A stretch of 32,993 nucleotides of DNA. Source: Methanobacteriota archaeon (lineage in GTDB: Archaea; Thermoplasmatota; Poseidoniia; Poseidoniales; Poseidoniaceae). The stretch covers positions 1-32,993 of the forward strand of contig JABJFI010000116.1 in the NCBI GenBank assembly GCA_018662825.1. The letters run 5' to 3'. Positions 16,872 to 30,300 of this stretch are shown in pieces (the stretch's first letter is position 1; each line of letters begins with the position of its first letter). The notes under the pieces were generated by a model, which was not told where the DNA came from, made no database searches, and saw nothing but the letters and a program-made list of their open reading frames with translations. Both the position numbers and the translations under genes were made by a program.

Positions 16872-18545
16872 ATGGTTGGATTTCGGGGATTGAGGATGCC
16901 AATTGATACAGCCGGAAAAATACTCAAAGGTGACCTGAAAGGGGCTATGAAGGATGTTGGTAAAGGAATTGAGCGTACACTCGGATTATCCGGCGTAATC
17001 ATAATTTCACTATCGGCAATGCTCGGTTCTGGCCTGTTTGTTTTGCCCTCCATGGCTGCAGAGTTAATGGGGGATGGAATGTGGTTAGCCTACGTACTTG
17101 CCGCAACAGTCGTACTACCTGGGGCGATTTCCAAATCGGAAATGGCATCAGCCTTACCGGTATCTGGAGGTACGTATGTGTATGTCGAACGAACCTATGG
17201 ACCTCTGATTGGAACCATTACTGGGTTAGGATTGTGGGCTTCATTCCTACTCAAGGCTTCCTTTGCCCTGATTGGACTCTCAGCATACATGTATGCTTTT
17301 ACATCCTTTTTTGACCTTCAATTCAATACAATTAATGTTTCACTCTCAGTTTTAGTTTTGATCGTCGTGATTAATATTCTCGGCGTCAAAAAGATAAAAT
17401 CCATTCAAGCACCAATTGTTGGTTCAGCCGTTGTGTTCCTCCTTTTGCTTTCGATTGCTGCCTTATTTATGGACTCCACGGAGTTATCACGACCCGGTAA
17501 AGCGGCATTTGAGGCTGATTCGTTACTCTTAGCAGAAACCGCAGCACTTGTCTTTGTAGCCTATGCAGGAGTCACCAAAGTTGCTGCAATTGCTGGCGAA
17601 ATAAAAAATCCCGGGACGAATCTCCCGAATGGGATGTATTTTTCACTCCTGTTTGCGACCTTATTGTATGCAGGTGTCTCCTATGTATTGATGGCTGCAT
17701 TACCTGACCAGTGGTGGATTCATGATGGCCATACTGCTCAAGATCCGATTTACATCTTCGCCACACACGTAGGCGGGCAAACAATTGGTCTCTTAGCTGC
17801 ACTTCTTGCGATATTTACCATGGCCTCGATGGCTTTAGCAGGAATTTTGGCATCGTCTCGATATCTTTTCGCCATGTCAAGAGACAGTTTGTTACCTCAA
17901 TTATTTGAAGATTTGAACCCAAAGTGGGAAACTCCCCATTGGGCTATTATCATTACAGGTGTTATGATGGCTTTTGCAATTCTCTTTTTACCAGTCTACG
18001 ATGTTGCTAAACTTGCTTCTGGATTCCAAATCATGGTATTCATTGTCATTAACTCATGCGTGATAGTCTTACGTCAACTCAAATCAAATATTGATTGGTA
18101 TGAACCAACCTACAAAGGGCCGTTCTATCCTTTCATCCAAATATGGGGGATCGTTGCCGGAATTGTACTTATTTGGTTGATGGGAGAAAAGGCGTTTATT
18201 GGCGCTGGTGCTGCAATTCTCATTGGCATGGGCACTTACTATGGTTACGGTAAAAATCATGCACATCCTCGTGAAACTCCTTTTGAGACCTTCCGAAAAC
18301 AATTCACAAACCCAAGTAAAGCGGAACATGACCGACGGGTTGCGGTCTTCCACGCTGCAGACCTTGGTGGTAAAAATCACCTAACACTCAGCGAGTTCCA
18401 ACATGCCTTGGAGTCTCTGGACTTCAATTTCAGCAACGATGAGTCAAGATTAATTTTCCATAAAGCAGACATCAACAGCGATGGCTTTGTCGACATTGAT
18501 GAATTCGTCACGACGTTTGAAAATAATATCCTAGAAGAGGAGTGA
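16872..18545 (+). CDS. APC-superfamily amino acid/polyamine permease with C-terminal EF-hand pair
   Basis: Start of APC core GLSGVIIISLSAMLGSGLFVLPSMAAELMG, many TM segments; C-terminal soluble tail with canonical EF loop DINSDGFVDIDE and a degenerate first hand DLGGKNHLTLSE. Confidence 0.88.
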   Translation: MVGFRGLRMPIDTAGKILKGDLKGAMKDVGKGIERTLGLSGVIIISLSAMLGSGLFVLPSMAAELMGDGMWLAYVLAATVVLPGAISKSEMASALPVSGGTYVYVERTYGPLIGTITGLGLWASFLLKASFALIGLSAYMYAFTSFFDLQFNTINVSLSVLVLIVVINILGVKKIKSIQAPIVGSAVVFLLLLSIAALFMDSTELSRPGKAAFEADSLLLAETAALVFVAYAGVTKVAAIAGEIKNPGTNLPNGMYFSLLFATLLYAGVSYVLMAALPDQWWIHDGHTAQDPIYIFATHVGGQTIGLLAALLAIFTMASMALAGILASSRYLFAMSRDSLLPQLFEDLNPKWETPHWAIIITGVMMAFAILFLPVYDVAKLASGFQIMVFIVINSCVIVLRQLKSNIDWYEPTYKGPFYPFIQIWGIVAGIVLIWLMGEKAFIGAGAAILIGMGTYYGYGKNHAHPRETPFETFRKQFTNPSKAEHDRRVAVFHAADLGGKNHLTLSEFQHALESLDFNFSNDESRLIFHKADINSDGFVDIDEFVTTFENNILEEE

Positions 18546-18714
18546 TTAGCCAAAGAAAAGGCTTAACAGATGACATAGATTCATCAAGGGATAAACAATT
18601 TCACTTGCGAATAGTGAAATAAGTGAATTACCTTGCCAACAAGCAACAATTGGTAGAAGCCACAATGTTTGCTTCAAGTCATCTGAATCCACAAGAGGTG
18701 TCGAATTTGACACT

Positions 18715-21372
18715 CTATTCGCCCCGGGTCCAAGAACCATCAGCACCAACGTTCCAATATTGTATTTCACTGCTGACATCGACATACCAACCGCTTGACC
18801 CTTGTTCAGTTCCTGGTGCTGCTTGCATTACTCCTACATCCGCAGCTTGTTGAGCCAAAGAAGCGCGTAACTCATCGGTCAAGGTAATACCCGATTTATC
18901 ATCTGCCACAGAACTGTCTTCTTGCAGTTCTTCTGTAATGACGTCCTCTTCATCCTCGAATTCGTCTTCATATTCTTCATCATCCTCGAAGGCATCTTCA
19001 ATCCATTCATCTTCTTGTTGATTTGCTCGCCGAACTAAAACGACTAATGTGACAAGTATGAGGGTTAACAAAAATATTCCCAACCCCATTGCAGTATTTG
19101 TTGAACCGACAGCCCCTCCAAGAAGAACTGCTTCAACATCAAAATAATTTTGTGAGATGAGACCATTCCAAAGAACGTTGCACGAACGGTCATTACCAGC
19201 CGAAGACACATCTAATTCCCAAGTATCAGAAGTGACATGTTCTGCAGAACCAGATGTACAACTGACAGTGGTATTTTTGGCATCGACATCTACGATGTTA
19301 TCAAACATATCAATACCTTGAACACGCAACAAAACTGTATCGCCTTGTGCAATACTTTGGTCTTCAATCGAAGAAATGAGCCGTACAGCATCACCAGGCT
19401 CTACTGTAAGTGGAATACTGTGCGTCGCACTGTCTTGAACCAGTTCAAGGGAATATTCCCCTGATGTTTGACCAATAAAATCCCAATACCCATTGCCCGA
19501 TGAAGAGGCTTGTAAGGTTCCGAATTGAGACTCTAATGTAGTGGTTACCTCTGTTGAAGGAGCGAGATTTCCATGCGCGTCAATAGTTTGGATAATTAAT
19601 TCACTGGCCACACCAGCTTGCACTGTCAAACCATCTTCCACATTGGTGATGAGATTACGTGCATCACCTGCAACGACAGTCAATCGAATTGTTGCGAAAA
19701 CGCCATCCGCATTTGCTCTAATCTCATGACCTCCGACCTCTGTTGGATTCCATTGGAGGTCTGAAAGAAGAATATCTACGGTTGCATCCAAACCATCAAC
19801 AGTCCAATTCAATCCAATTTCCTCTAAAGGATTGGAAAAAGCGTCAAAGAATAATGGTTCGAGTGCTAAAGCAGTATCTGATGGCAAAATTTCACCTTCG
19901 CCGTTTAATTGTATAAAGGCTAGGCGCCCTGGAAGAGATTGAGTTTGCAATACAGGTTCAAAGCGCGTATCAGTCGCAAAATCAAACCAAGAACCTTCTA
20001 ATCTCCATATCATGGTTTGTTGAGAAGTAATGGTTGCATATCCATTGTAAGCAATAAATTGAGAGTCATTTCCATTTATCATGGTCACCGAACCATTCAC
20101 CATCCATTCATTGCCAATGACGTCAATTGCTGTGAAAAGAACTGTGCTTTGTTCTCCGGCTACCAAAGACGGTGATGAAAGTTGCAAGAAGGTATCAATG
20201 GCATTACCATGAATCACTTCAACCATCAAAGTCGATACAACACCATCATCGACTACTCGTAATTCATGCATCCCCATTGCACCAGGTGACCAATAAACTG
20301 CATCGTTCATGGATGTTAATCCTCCACTGGTCACTGAGAAATTTTCAAGAGGTGGGGTGATAGTTCCAGTATATCCTTGTGAATCCGTACGCATTGCAGC
20401 AATTTCATAAGATGCGCCTGCGGTGAATTTTTGATCTTCTGACAAAACTACAACTTGGGAAAGTGCAGCATTAGCAGGGACGACTCGTATCATTCCGGCA
20501 CCAGTTATATTACCTGCTGAAACACTGATATTCCAATATCCTGGATGTGATGCAGTAAACCAACCGGAAGGTATGATGCTGCCATTTTCAACAGTCCAAA
20601 TTCTATTGCCTGCTTCAGTTATGTTCATCTCGAATCCATTGATGTCCAAAAGATGAGGTGAGATGAAGATTGAATGTCCGCTTCGAACCTGCAACCCCTC
20701 GTCAAAGGTGAATTCATACGGATTTCCAGCTGTAACTTGAATGGTTGCAACATGTTCCATTTGATGGAGTCGAGCGCGGATTGTGTAATTACCGACATCT
20801 TGGGGTGTCCATGAAGGGCTTCCAATTCCAACATAATTACCATCCACAGTCCATGCCGCATTTTGTGAAAATTGTGCATTACCCCGCGCATCGAGAAGAT
20901 TGGCAGTGAGGAATACTGGGACCAGCGCCTGGGCATCCAAACTTGTGATATCGAGTGATTGTCCGGCACCTGCAGTAACTGTAATGTTAAAGGAGCCAAT
21001 CAATCCATTATGAGTTGCTTCAATAGTGATTACTCCAGAACTCCAAGGGTAAAAGATTCCATCAGAAGAAATAGAACCATTGGAACTACTCCACACAACC
21101 TCTCCAGATGCAAGGTTATTGACTGAGTCGTATAATTCAGCCGAAAACATGGTGACTTCATCTGCAGAAAGAGTGGCTACATCTGCAATAACTTCAACCC
21201 TAACTGGTGTTCCAGCACGAGAAATTATTCCATTATCATCAAATGAAGGTGTGGTTAGTACAGGATGAATACTATGAAACGTAAACAAGATGATACATAG
21301 GGCGCAAAGCATGTTTCTCCTAAGATAACTCAAGGTTCGCATGATTACACCTTTGCCTTCAACATCTATCAA
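18715..21372 (-). CDS. Type I-like surface protein with tandem bacterial Ig-like domains, C-terminal TM and acidic cytoplasmic tail
   Basis: N-terminal hydrophobic segment MLCALCIILFTFHSIHPVL; repeats of VTAGxxxxL...WTVDG...W.P...G.Y.I.A; TM MGLGIFLLTLILVTLVVLV followed by EDEWIEDAFEDDEEYEDEFEDEEDV and terminal WYVDVSSEIQYWNVGADGSWTRGE. Confidence 0.85.
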   Translation of the reverse strand: MIDVEGKGVIMRTLSYLRRNMLCALCIILFTFHSIHPVLTTPSFDDNGIISRAGTPVRVEVIADVATLSADEVTMFSAELYDSVNNLASGEVVWSSSNGSISSDGIFYPWSSGVITIEATHNGLIGSFNITVTAGAGQSLDITSLDAQALVPVFLTANLLDARGNAQFSQNAAWTVDGNYVGIGSPSWTPQDVGNYTIRARLHQMEHVATIQVTAGNPYEFTFDEGLQVRSGHSIFISPHLLDINGFEMNITEAGNRIWTVENGSIIPSGWFTASHPGYWNISVSAGNITGAGMIRVVPANAALSQVVVLSEDQKFTAGASYEIAAMRTDSQGYTGTITPPLENFSVTSGGLTSMNDAVYWSPGAMGMHELRVVDDGVVSTLMVEVIHGNAIDTFLQLSSPSLVAGEQSTVLFTAIDVIGNEWMVNGSVTMINGNDSQFIAYNGYATITSQQTMIWRLEGSWFDFATDTRFEPVLQTQSLPGRLAFIQLNGEGEILPSDTALALEPLFFDAFSNPLEEIGLNWTVDGLDATVDILLSDLQWNPTEVGGHEIRANADGVFATIRLTVVAGDARNLITNVEDGLTVQAGVASELIIQTIDAHGNLAPSTEVTTTLESQFGTLQASSSGNGYWDFIGQTSGEYSLELVQDSATHSIPLTVEPGDAVRLISSIEDQSIAQGDTVLLRVQGIDMFDNIVDVDAKNTTVSCTSGSAEHVTSDTWELDVSSAGNDRSCNVLWNGLISQNYFDVEAVLLGGAVGSTNTAMGLGIFLLTLILVTLVVLVRRANQQEDEWIEDAFEDDEEYEDEFEDEEDVITEELQEDSSVADDKSGITLTDELRASLAQQAADVGVMQAAPGTEQGSSGWYVDVSSEIQYWNVGADGSWTRGE

Positions 21373-21384
21373 AGATATGGCGGA

Positions 21385-24300
21385 TTAATCCGTCCATTCG
21401 CCCCATTCAGTATCGCCTTCTTGGCGGTACCACCATGTGCCATTTTCATCTTCAGCCCATTCGGTTCCATCATCATCTACGCGATGTTCAACTTGCCACG
21501 ATGTATCATCGGCAGTAGCCGTCGTAATTTCCGGAACTGACTTTGCTTCAGGTGCAGGGCCAGATGGCCCTGGTGCTGGACTAGATGACTCATTATCATC
21601 TTCGTCATCATCTTCATCATATGAATAATCCTCATCGTCATCATAATCTGAACCTCCACCACGAAGGGTAGATACAAGCAAACCAAGAATCACAAGACTC
21701 ACAATTGCAATGAGAACAGCACCAACATAGTAAAGCGCCCCTCCTGCTTTGAAGAATCCGCCTACGTTTCCTTCGACTTGAACGGCTCGTTCCTCAGAAA
21801 CTGTTCCTGCAGTGATGGTAATCGTTTGTGGACCATCATCGAGAGTCACTATATTCCAAACACCTTGACCTTGATTCAATACTTCTGCACGACCTGTTGC
21901 ATCAACATCTGCACTCGAAGGAATTGGTATAGGGTTGAGATATTTATCAAAAGCCTTGACGGTCACAGTGAAACTGCCTAATTGGTCAATGGATTCAGAA
22001 GAAAGTTCAACCGTAAGTGAATCCACAATATACAGTGGGTCTACAGAAATATTTTCCCAACTTTCGACAATGCCTGTCGAGTAAACTAAAGTGTGTGTTC
22101 CAGCAATAGTGGCGGTGTAGATGTACGTACCATCGTCTTGGCCAGCTGTAATGTTTTCAACAGTAACTCCATCTTCAGACCATTCCACAAGTTGTGGGAA
22201 TGTGTTTCCATCAGCGTCTTGACCTGTGATGACAAATGAAATTTGACCGCCAGCAGTTTGTTCACTGGTGTCAAGAATGGCCGATATAACAACTGCTTCA
22301 CCATGATGAACCACCATAGTCACTTGGTCGCTGACATTGAAGCCTGCATCGTTGATAGAAGAAGCGGAAATACTCCAATTACCAACGCCTGAGGCTCCCC
22401 AACGCATGTCGTCATTCAGTAAAGAATCCGTAATCAGTTCCACTTCACCTGTATCAAGATTGGTGAGATACCATGCCAAAATACTCGAGTCAATTGTATT
22501 CATATCCAAATCATAGAGTTCTGATGAGAAGTCGATGTATTCATCGGCTGTTAAGTCAAACGCTGTATTTGAAGCACCATCCGAGCCTGCGGCAGAAATG
22601 ATGACTGAATTCAAATCGCCATGTGATACAGACACATTGATGCTCACATCGTGTTGGAGAATACCATCATTGTAACTAGCAGTAATTGTATAAGGAGTCT
22701 CTGAAGCATAGTATGGAACAAATGTTGTTTCATCGCCTGTCAATTGTTCGAGGAATGATTGTGATGACCATTCAGGGTGTTCAATTAACCAGTTTGCAGA
22801 AACTATCCATCTGTTATCCTTCTGGTCATATGCCTTCACTTTGATATCAATGATATCATCTGAAGTAATGTCAAATGATTCCCATGTGGAGACATTATTG
22901 TCAACAATCAAGAGTAACGAAACAATTGCTCCTGCTTCAACAGTGATAGTAATTTGAGCAGAAATGGTTTCATAAGTTGCTTCAAGGATTTTTGCACCCC
23001 GAGAGGTTGGAGTCCATATTGCTGGCGCACCAACCAGCAATTCACTGTCCTGTGGAGTCACCCATTGGTCGGAATTAAGCAATACTGGCAAACGGTTTCC
23101 TCGTATATCGATACGAGTCGTATTGATCCAAACCTGCTCATCGGCAGTAATGGATGTCGAGGAAGATGCGAGTTCCAAACTCGCCATTTGACCATGGCCA
23201 ACTGTAAGCAACAGAGAACCTCCAGCACCAGATGTGGAGGTTAGATTCAAATGCCATACGCCAATGTGATCGGGGAAATATTCACTTGAAGTTTCACTGT
23301 AATTTCCATTTGTAGTCGTCCACGTAAGGTCACCTGCTTCACTGACATCAATAATTTCATTACCAAATTGGTCATACAATGTGTGGGTCACCGCACACCA
23401 AATCCCTGCAGGAACTGTTCCTTGGCATCCTTCAACTACAAAGTAAGAAGGAAGTCCTGTTTCGACAGTGATGGAAACCGTGGTTGTTTGAGTTGTGCTG
23501 GTTAGGTCCACCCAAGAGACTTGAACGGTTTGAATTCCACTTGCATAAGGAATGAACAAACCTTCTGTACTCGAATCCATACTACCATTGCTTGGCAAAT
23601 AGTTGATGGTTTGTCCTGAAACTATGTTTCCATTTTGGTCAACCACTGATGCTACAATCTGCAGAGAATTATCTGCAGAGATTGTTGCCGATTCGGGATT
23701 AACAACCAATTCAACAGGTGCACCAGGTGTAACCGTAACGATTTCGCTAGAACAAATTATACCGAAACATGCCGAAATGGTGTGCTGGCCAACTGCATAT
23801 GGGGTAAAGACTCCTGTTTGTGAGATGCTTCCATTTGTAGCACTCCAAACAACAGGCGCATTGATAGCCATGGTCAAATGGTCGTACGCAGCATAAGAAA
23901 AGGTCACAGAAGTATCTGCATCTGTCGATGGAGCTGTCGGCGTCAAATCAATTGAGGTCACATTAGTGTGATTCAACAATATTTTCGGCCTGTTGTCTTC
24001 CAAGCCATTTTCGCTTGATACAAAGTTAGCAAGTAATGTTCCACGGTTAGGAGTGGCAATAATAATCCAAGCATTGTCGTTGTCAATTAGCATTCCATTA
24101 ACTCCAATGTCGAACCATACCCAACGCTTATCGCTCATGTCAGAATCAACGAAAGTAGAAATTGGTGTAGCATCATAATCGATACCTGCTTGCATTCCAG
24201 GGGCACCCCATGCGCCTGAAGAAGCAGTGGATGAAGCATTCCATGTCGAGGAGGATTGAGCCCATTGACTGTTAATAATTCGATGAACACTAAATGTCAT

Positions 24301-27300
24301 TTCATTTGCCCCGCCAGTGAAAAGCCAGGAATCCAGATAAAGTCCAATACTTGCAGAATGGATATTTGAAAACGCAGGCAGAGGGACTTGGCTGTTATCT
24401 AAAGCAAAGGTGAATCTGGCTTCCATACCAGCATTGGCACCGGAGTAGGTACCCAATTCTACGAGTGCAGCATCGCCAAAGTTTGTTGTAGGATTAACTT
24501 CACTGAGATGTGTTTCGCGAATATTTGTATGGCCAAATTGCATTACTTCGTTACCGGTTTGGAAGGTGTATGTATAGGTGAGGTCGCTATTATCGGCATG
24601 ATGAGGGTCTCCGATGGCAAAACTCCAACGAGAGGAAGAAGGCCCAGGAATTGATTGATTGACACCTTGTACCCACCAAGTAAATACTTCACCAGTAGTA
24701 AGAGAATCGGTAAATCGGAATGTATTACCGATAATTTCATTCGCTTCCCAAGAATTGAATTTGTAGACACCAGTTTCATTTGCAATCGTCACGACATATC
24801 CTGTCGCCCCACTGACTGCTGACCATGAAAGAACTGGCTTGTCGTCGGGTTGCAAAGTTGGAGCAGAGATGTTGTAGAGTACTTGTCCATCTTGAGGTGA
24901 TGTCAAAACAGGTTGTGCAGGTGGTTGAATACCATTGACGTTATCGACATACTGTACAACTAATCGAGGACGGTAATCTTCATTGCTTCCTTCTGATGAA
25001 TAGAACGCATGGCTGGTTGAAGGAGTCCCTACTGATTTCAGCAGAATTGTCATCGTCAGATTTCCGTTTGCCACATTGCTTTGAGCAAGACTGGTGAGGT
25101 CCCATTCGACCCAGCCAGATGCTGGAGTGAGGGTAAGGGTCGAGCGAGTGATTTCACTTGTCATACAAGGAACATTGGTGTTCCAAGTAACTGAAGATTC
25201 GGAAAATGTTGAACATGCATGTGCCGAAATCGTAGTTGATGTCGTCCCGGTTACGCTAGTTCGATACATTCCTAGAATCATCGATGTTGGAGTCATGGCT
25301 GTTGGCCAAGGCATTGAACTCAAATCAAATTCAAGATAAATCTGACTTTCTCCCGTTCCAGATGAAGAAGTTCCTAGATTAAGTTGAGTCGCCGAGCCAA
25401 TATTGCCTGTTGCTGAAGAGGAAATTTCTGCATCGGGGACATCGGGGAGAAGACCTGTTTGCGAGAATATGGAGCCACGGCTAACTTGAACAGTATAGTT
25501 CCCTAATCCATCTGTGAAACCTTGATCTTCTGGAATACGGAATTTCTGAACATTTGACCAGTGCCCGATTCGGCCATCTTGGTCACCACGAACACGCCAA
25601 TATTTCCATTCGTCACCTTTCGTAATATTCGTAGCTGACAAAGTGAGGTTTTGAACATCCCAAGTCGCATTGAAAGTACTACCATTCACTACTAAATTCG
25701 AATCGAAGCATTCTAAATCTTGAGTCATTCTACCTTCGGAAGAACCACACAGAACCCAACTGGTGTGATTGCTATCTCCAGATGACCAATTTGCATCTAC
25801 AACTTCAGTTCCACTTGGAGTTGATGCTGAAAGATTCCAAAGTGTCGAGCCATCTACAGGAACCATATTTGTTGGATTAGAAGGAGACCATGGTGATGTC
25901 AACTCATAATTCATGGTAAGTTTCGGGCGGTCTGAAATGCTTGAGTATTCACTGCTAGCAATATAGTATGTGCCATCGATTGTACCATCGATTTCTTCTG
26001 GTTGAATAATAATATTCAGACTCTCTTGCCCTCGTTCAATCGCATGTTGAAGTATTGCAGTGACGTTTATTTCAAAGGTACCGGTGCCATTAATCCAAAA
26101 TCCACTTGTTTCGGGAATCTCGCTATCGGCCGAATGATACGCTCCAGTACCCATCCATGAGGTAGTATTGTTACCAGGATGAGACCAACTTGAAGATTCA
26201 TCCCAGCCAGTAATCATTTCAGAAACAGTGACGAATATATCATCGGAACCTGCAACAACGCTGATTTCCAAAGTAGCATTATTGATTTCATACGATGAAG
26301 GGAAAGGAAGTGATGAGAAATCCATTTCAATCAAAGTTGTAGACTGCAGAATACTATTTGTTGAACTTTGACCAACTGCAAGATATGATGAGCCACCATT
26401 ATTTGCAAGTGAATTACCTTCATCCAAAGTGGTGTCTTGAGTAATCATTGGATACAATTCTGATTCGACAATTGCACCCTCTTGAAGAGAAACCCAAGCA
26501 TGTGTGGAATCAATTTCAGCAGCATCTGTATCTGGTATATGGAATATAGTTGAGTTACTTTGTGGGCCAATCATACCGGCTTGAACAGGTTGAACGGTCC
26601 AGCGTATGGTTTGTGCGTGGTTCAGAGAAGAGGTTGGAGTGAACGTGAGGTTCTGCAAATCAAATAAGGTCGAGTCAACACGTGAATCATAGGTGTAACG
26701 ACCTGCCATATCGTCATCTGCATCCTCAAAAATATGCACTCGCCAAGCATCGACTGAATTCGAGGAATTGTGAGACCAACTGAATTCTGGCGTGTCATTT
26801 GGTATCAATGCATGTGAATTAGTGTCCCATGAGAACGAATTATTTGCTGGTCCAATGTTGATACCAGTCGAAGTTGGAACTGGACTTGTGCCGTTGGACC
26901 AAGTCAAATTGAGCCATGGATGTTGACTGGAAAGTCCTTCGGTTGAGGTAAAGGTGATTACATTCGGTCCGTTTGAATAAGCTGTTATATCATTGGATGC
27001 ATATACCGCCAATGATAGTGTCGAAGAACCAGAGTCCAAAGCCGCCTGTACTGCTTCACTGACATCCCAAGTCATCCAGCCAGCACTGACTGAATCTTGC
27101 AAATCAACATATGGTCCAAGGTCGACACCGAGGTCTCGGCCACCAAGTTGCGACCAATTATTGGTTCCATCATAGGTTGTATCGTTTGCGCTCGTTGTCC
27201 AGTTTTGATACACTGGGCGAACAGCAATTGGTTCTCCTGCAGTGGAAGAAAATTCAGAATAGAGGCTCATTTGAGCAGAGGTGACCCGAGCATTAATTGG

Positions 27301-30300
27301 CTGTGGAATCGAATTCAGAGGGATTTTGATGAGCGAGATAGCCTGACGATTATACGCAACAGCACCGACTTTCAGTTGCGATGAAGAATTGTATGTATTC
27401 GACGCGCCGCTTCCCGATTCAATCACATATGTATCGAGGAAATTCGGTAGATTCAAATTCGGCATTGCTTCCCTGTGATGTAATTCAACTGAAGCACATG
27501 AGCCATCTTGACATGTTTGCCATGTGGTCAAATCAGGGATAGAGAAAGAAAAGGAGTTCGACCAATTGCCGATTTGGTTGGTTGAAGATATTGCCCGAAT
27601 TCTCCAATACCATGTCACACCATCATCTAAATCCGTAACAGGTGTGTATGAAAAATTCGTAACATCAAACCCAGCATCATTCCAGGAAGTCTTCGTTTGA
27701 AGAGAGGTTGAATCGAAAGTTGGTGTTGTATCAAGTTGAACTGCCCAGCCACCGACGGCCAAATTACTTCCAAATGACCAAGTAAGTGATGGACGCTTAT
27801 CCGGAGTGAGGTCAACTCCAGTACCCATAGACCACGAGCCATTCAATGGCGTAAGAGGGAGAGGGTCGCTTGGAACGACATTAGAACCAGGAACATAGAC
27901 AAAAGTCAATTCAGGCTTTTGGGCATCTGCTGCTACACCAGGATACAACTGAACTTCACGGCTTTGACCGGTCCCAATTCCGAGGATTCCAATTAAGAAA
28001 TCAACGCTACGATTCTCACGCATTGCGTTTTGGACCCCTAAGGTGACGTTCCAGTCGATACGGTCGCCAGTAACATAGGATGTATCAAGTTGAATTGAGT
28101 CGAGCAAAGAAGAACGTTCCCAACCCTTTGCACCTGACATTCCCCAGTTATTCGTTCCATCATAGGATGACCAAGTCGCACCATCATCGGTCCAATTGTG
28201 TTGCCGGCTTTCCCAAACAGCGACTTTCGGTGAATTGGTGGGGGTACTTCCAACCACCATCGAAAGGTGAGCTGATTCAACAGCGTATCCAGCAGGGAGG
28301 AGATTTGAGCGTAGATTACAGTTCAAGAGGCCAAGTGCTTCGATTGGATATGTGTTGTATGCGATGAGAAGTTTTGACTCCTCGTTGTAATTTTGCGATG
28401 GCGTACCACTGTCGATATATGTGTCAAGGCATTCGGGGTATAGACCATCATTTGTCCCGTTTCCATGCTTCATTCGGAACTCATATCGCTCGCCACCAAG
28501 CCATGTACTTTCGAGTGAACTAACAAGGAAACTGGATGTAGACCATGGACCATAACGCCCATCTGAATCTTGATAGGCCATTCTCCAAAAGTACATATTT
28601 CCAATATTTAATGCAAGGTCACCGGTCATGTTGAGTATGCCATCTGTAGGTGCGAAGTCATTATCCACTGCAGTGTTAGAAGCCCAAACTCGGTTCCTAA
28701 ATTGTTCATCTGTTGCCAATTGAAGAATCATATCATGAGATGAAGAACTTGGAGTCCAAGAAACCGAAGGCGTCAGATTTGCAGTGAAGTTGTGACCTGA
28801 TTGATTCCAAACAGCCTCTCCTGATAGAGGTGAAGTTAAACTCACGGTTGCTAAAGGTGCTGTTGGCCCCCATGCATAGGTAATAGAAACTGCAGGTTTC
28901 TTGGCGTCATCAGCTGCATCCGATGAATAAAACACGGCACTCTTGGTGCCTGTGGACGAATACGCTTCGTTTTGACCGCGAGCTGTAATCATGAAGTCCG
29001 CACTATCAGTTGAACCACTTTCCAACCATGATTGCAAGACGTCGGTGAATCCAAAGCCGAATTTTGAACTAGCTTGAGAACCGTTTATTCCAGTATCAGA
29101 AGCGGTTGATGAATAGACACGCCCACCATCTGTCCAACTATTGGCGTTGGAACCTCGATTCCAAGTGACTTCACTTTCTATCCATTGATTTGGAACCATT
29201 TCATGCATGGAGAGAAGTGCATTATTTGAAGATGAATCACGCGTAAGGTTGACTTGTGCATCAACAATTGTTGCATTCGATGGAAGACCAAGTAATCCGA
29301 GGTCTAAACGGATATGAATGAGTGATTCTTTATTCGAAGTCACGCTGGTTTCCATGATATCGGATGAACCATATTTGCTATTCTTACTCAGTTGATTTGA
29401 ATAGGAGTCTTCAATGAAGTTCCCAACTACTCCCAAGTCGTCAACATCAACTTCGATACTTGCCGTGCCATCACCATTATCCGTGACAGAATGGGCCGGA
29501 AGAAGGAACTTCTTGGTCACAGACCAATCGCTCAAGGTATCGGTTGAATCCATGCTCCGCACACGGTAATACATCTTTGTGCCGTTTGAGAATTGCTCTG
29601 AAACAGGAACTGAAAATGTTCCGCTGGTCGTCGTTGTGGTAAACGTATCCCAGATGGTAGAATAATGCCATTCAAGATCATTTGCCACCTTGAATTGGTC
29701 ATCGAGAGAGAGTTGGTATTCAACATGGTCTCCAACTAAAGTGTTGTAAGAAAGTGTAGGGGTTATGTCTGCAGACAAAATCAAGTCTCCACTCATCAAT
29801 GGCATATCATCAACAGCGAAATCCGAGACGACCGAACCGCCGTTACCTGCTGCTGATGCCGAAGTCACAAGAACAAGTTCGGGCTGATATAACAGATTAG
29901 TTGAATCAGAGAAATAACATTCATACTCAGAATCAAGTGCTGATATGAGGAAACTTACCGTGGATTCATTCGATAGAGCGGCTTGCTGAGCAATTCCAGT
30001 AACATTGAGTGAAAAGGTGCCGTTGGTAGAGGAACGGAATGGCGGCTCCCATGCCCCACGGTCACTCGTACTGTCAGCACCAAAAGTACTCCAAGGATTA
30101 CCAATATCTGATTGAGACCAAGTTGCAGTGGTTGAATTCCAAGTGGAAAGTGATGCTGGATAGATGATGATATTTGATGATGAAACTGAACTTTCATCAC
30201 ACACAATGTTCAATGTTGCCGAATGTACAGTATCGGAGGAGGTGAAATTCATTGGGAATTCAAACAACAGTCGACTCTCAAACCCAGCGTCAGAAACACC

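Noticed and set aside
18546-18785. 79-aa minus-strand ORF abutting the permease stop
   Set aside because: Overlaps the 3' end of the 885-aa gene in another frame; hydrophobic but with no recognisable family. Kept only as a note.
21437-21686. Ser- or Met-rich ORFs opposite or in an alternative frame to the acidic tail (SSSSSSSSS, MMTMRIIHMMKMM)
   Set aside because: Low-complexity by-products of Asp/Glu codon runs.
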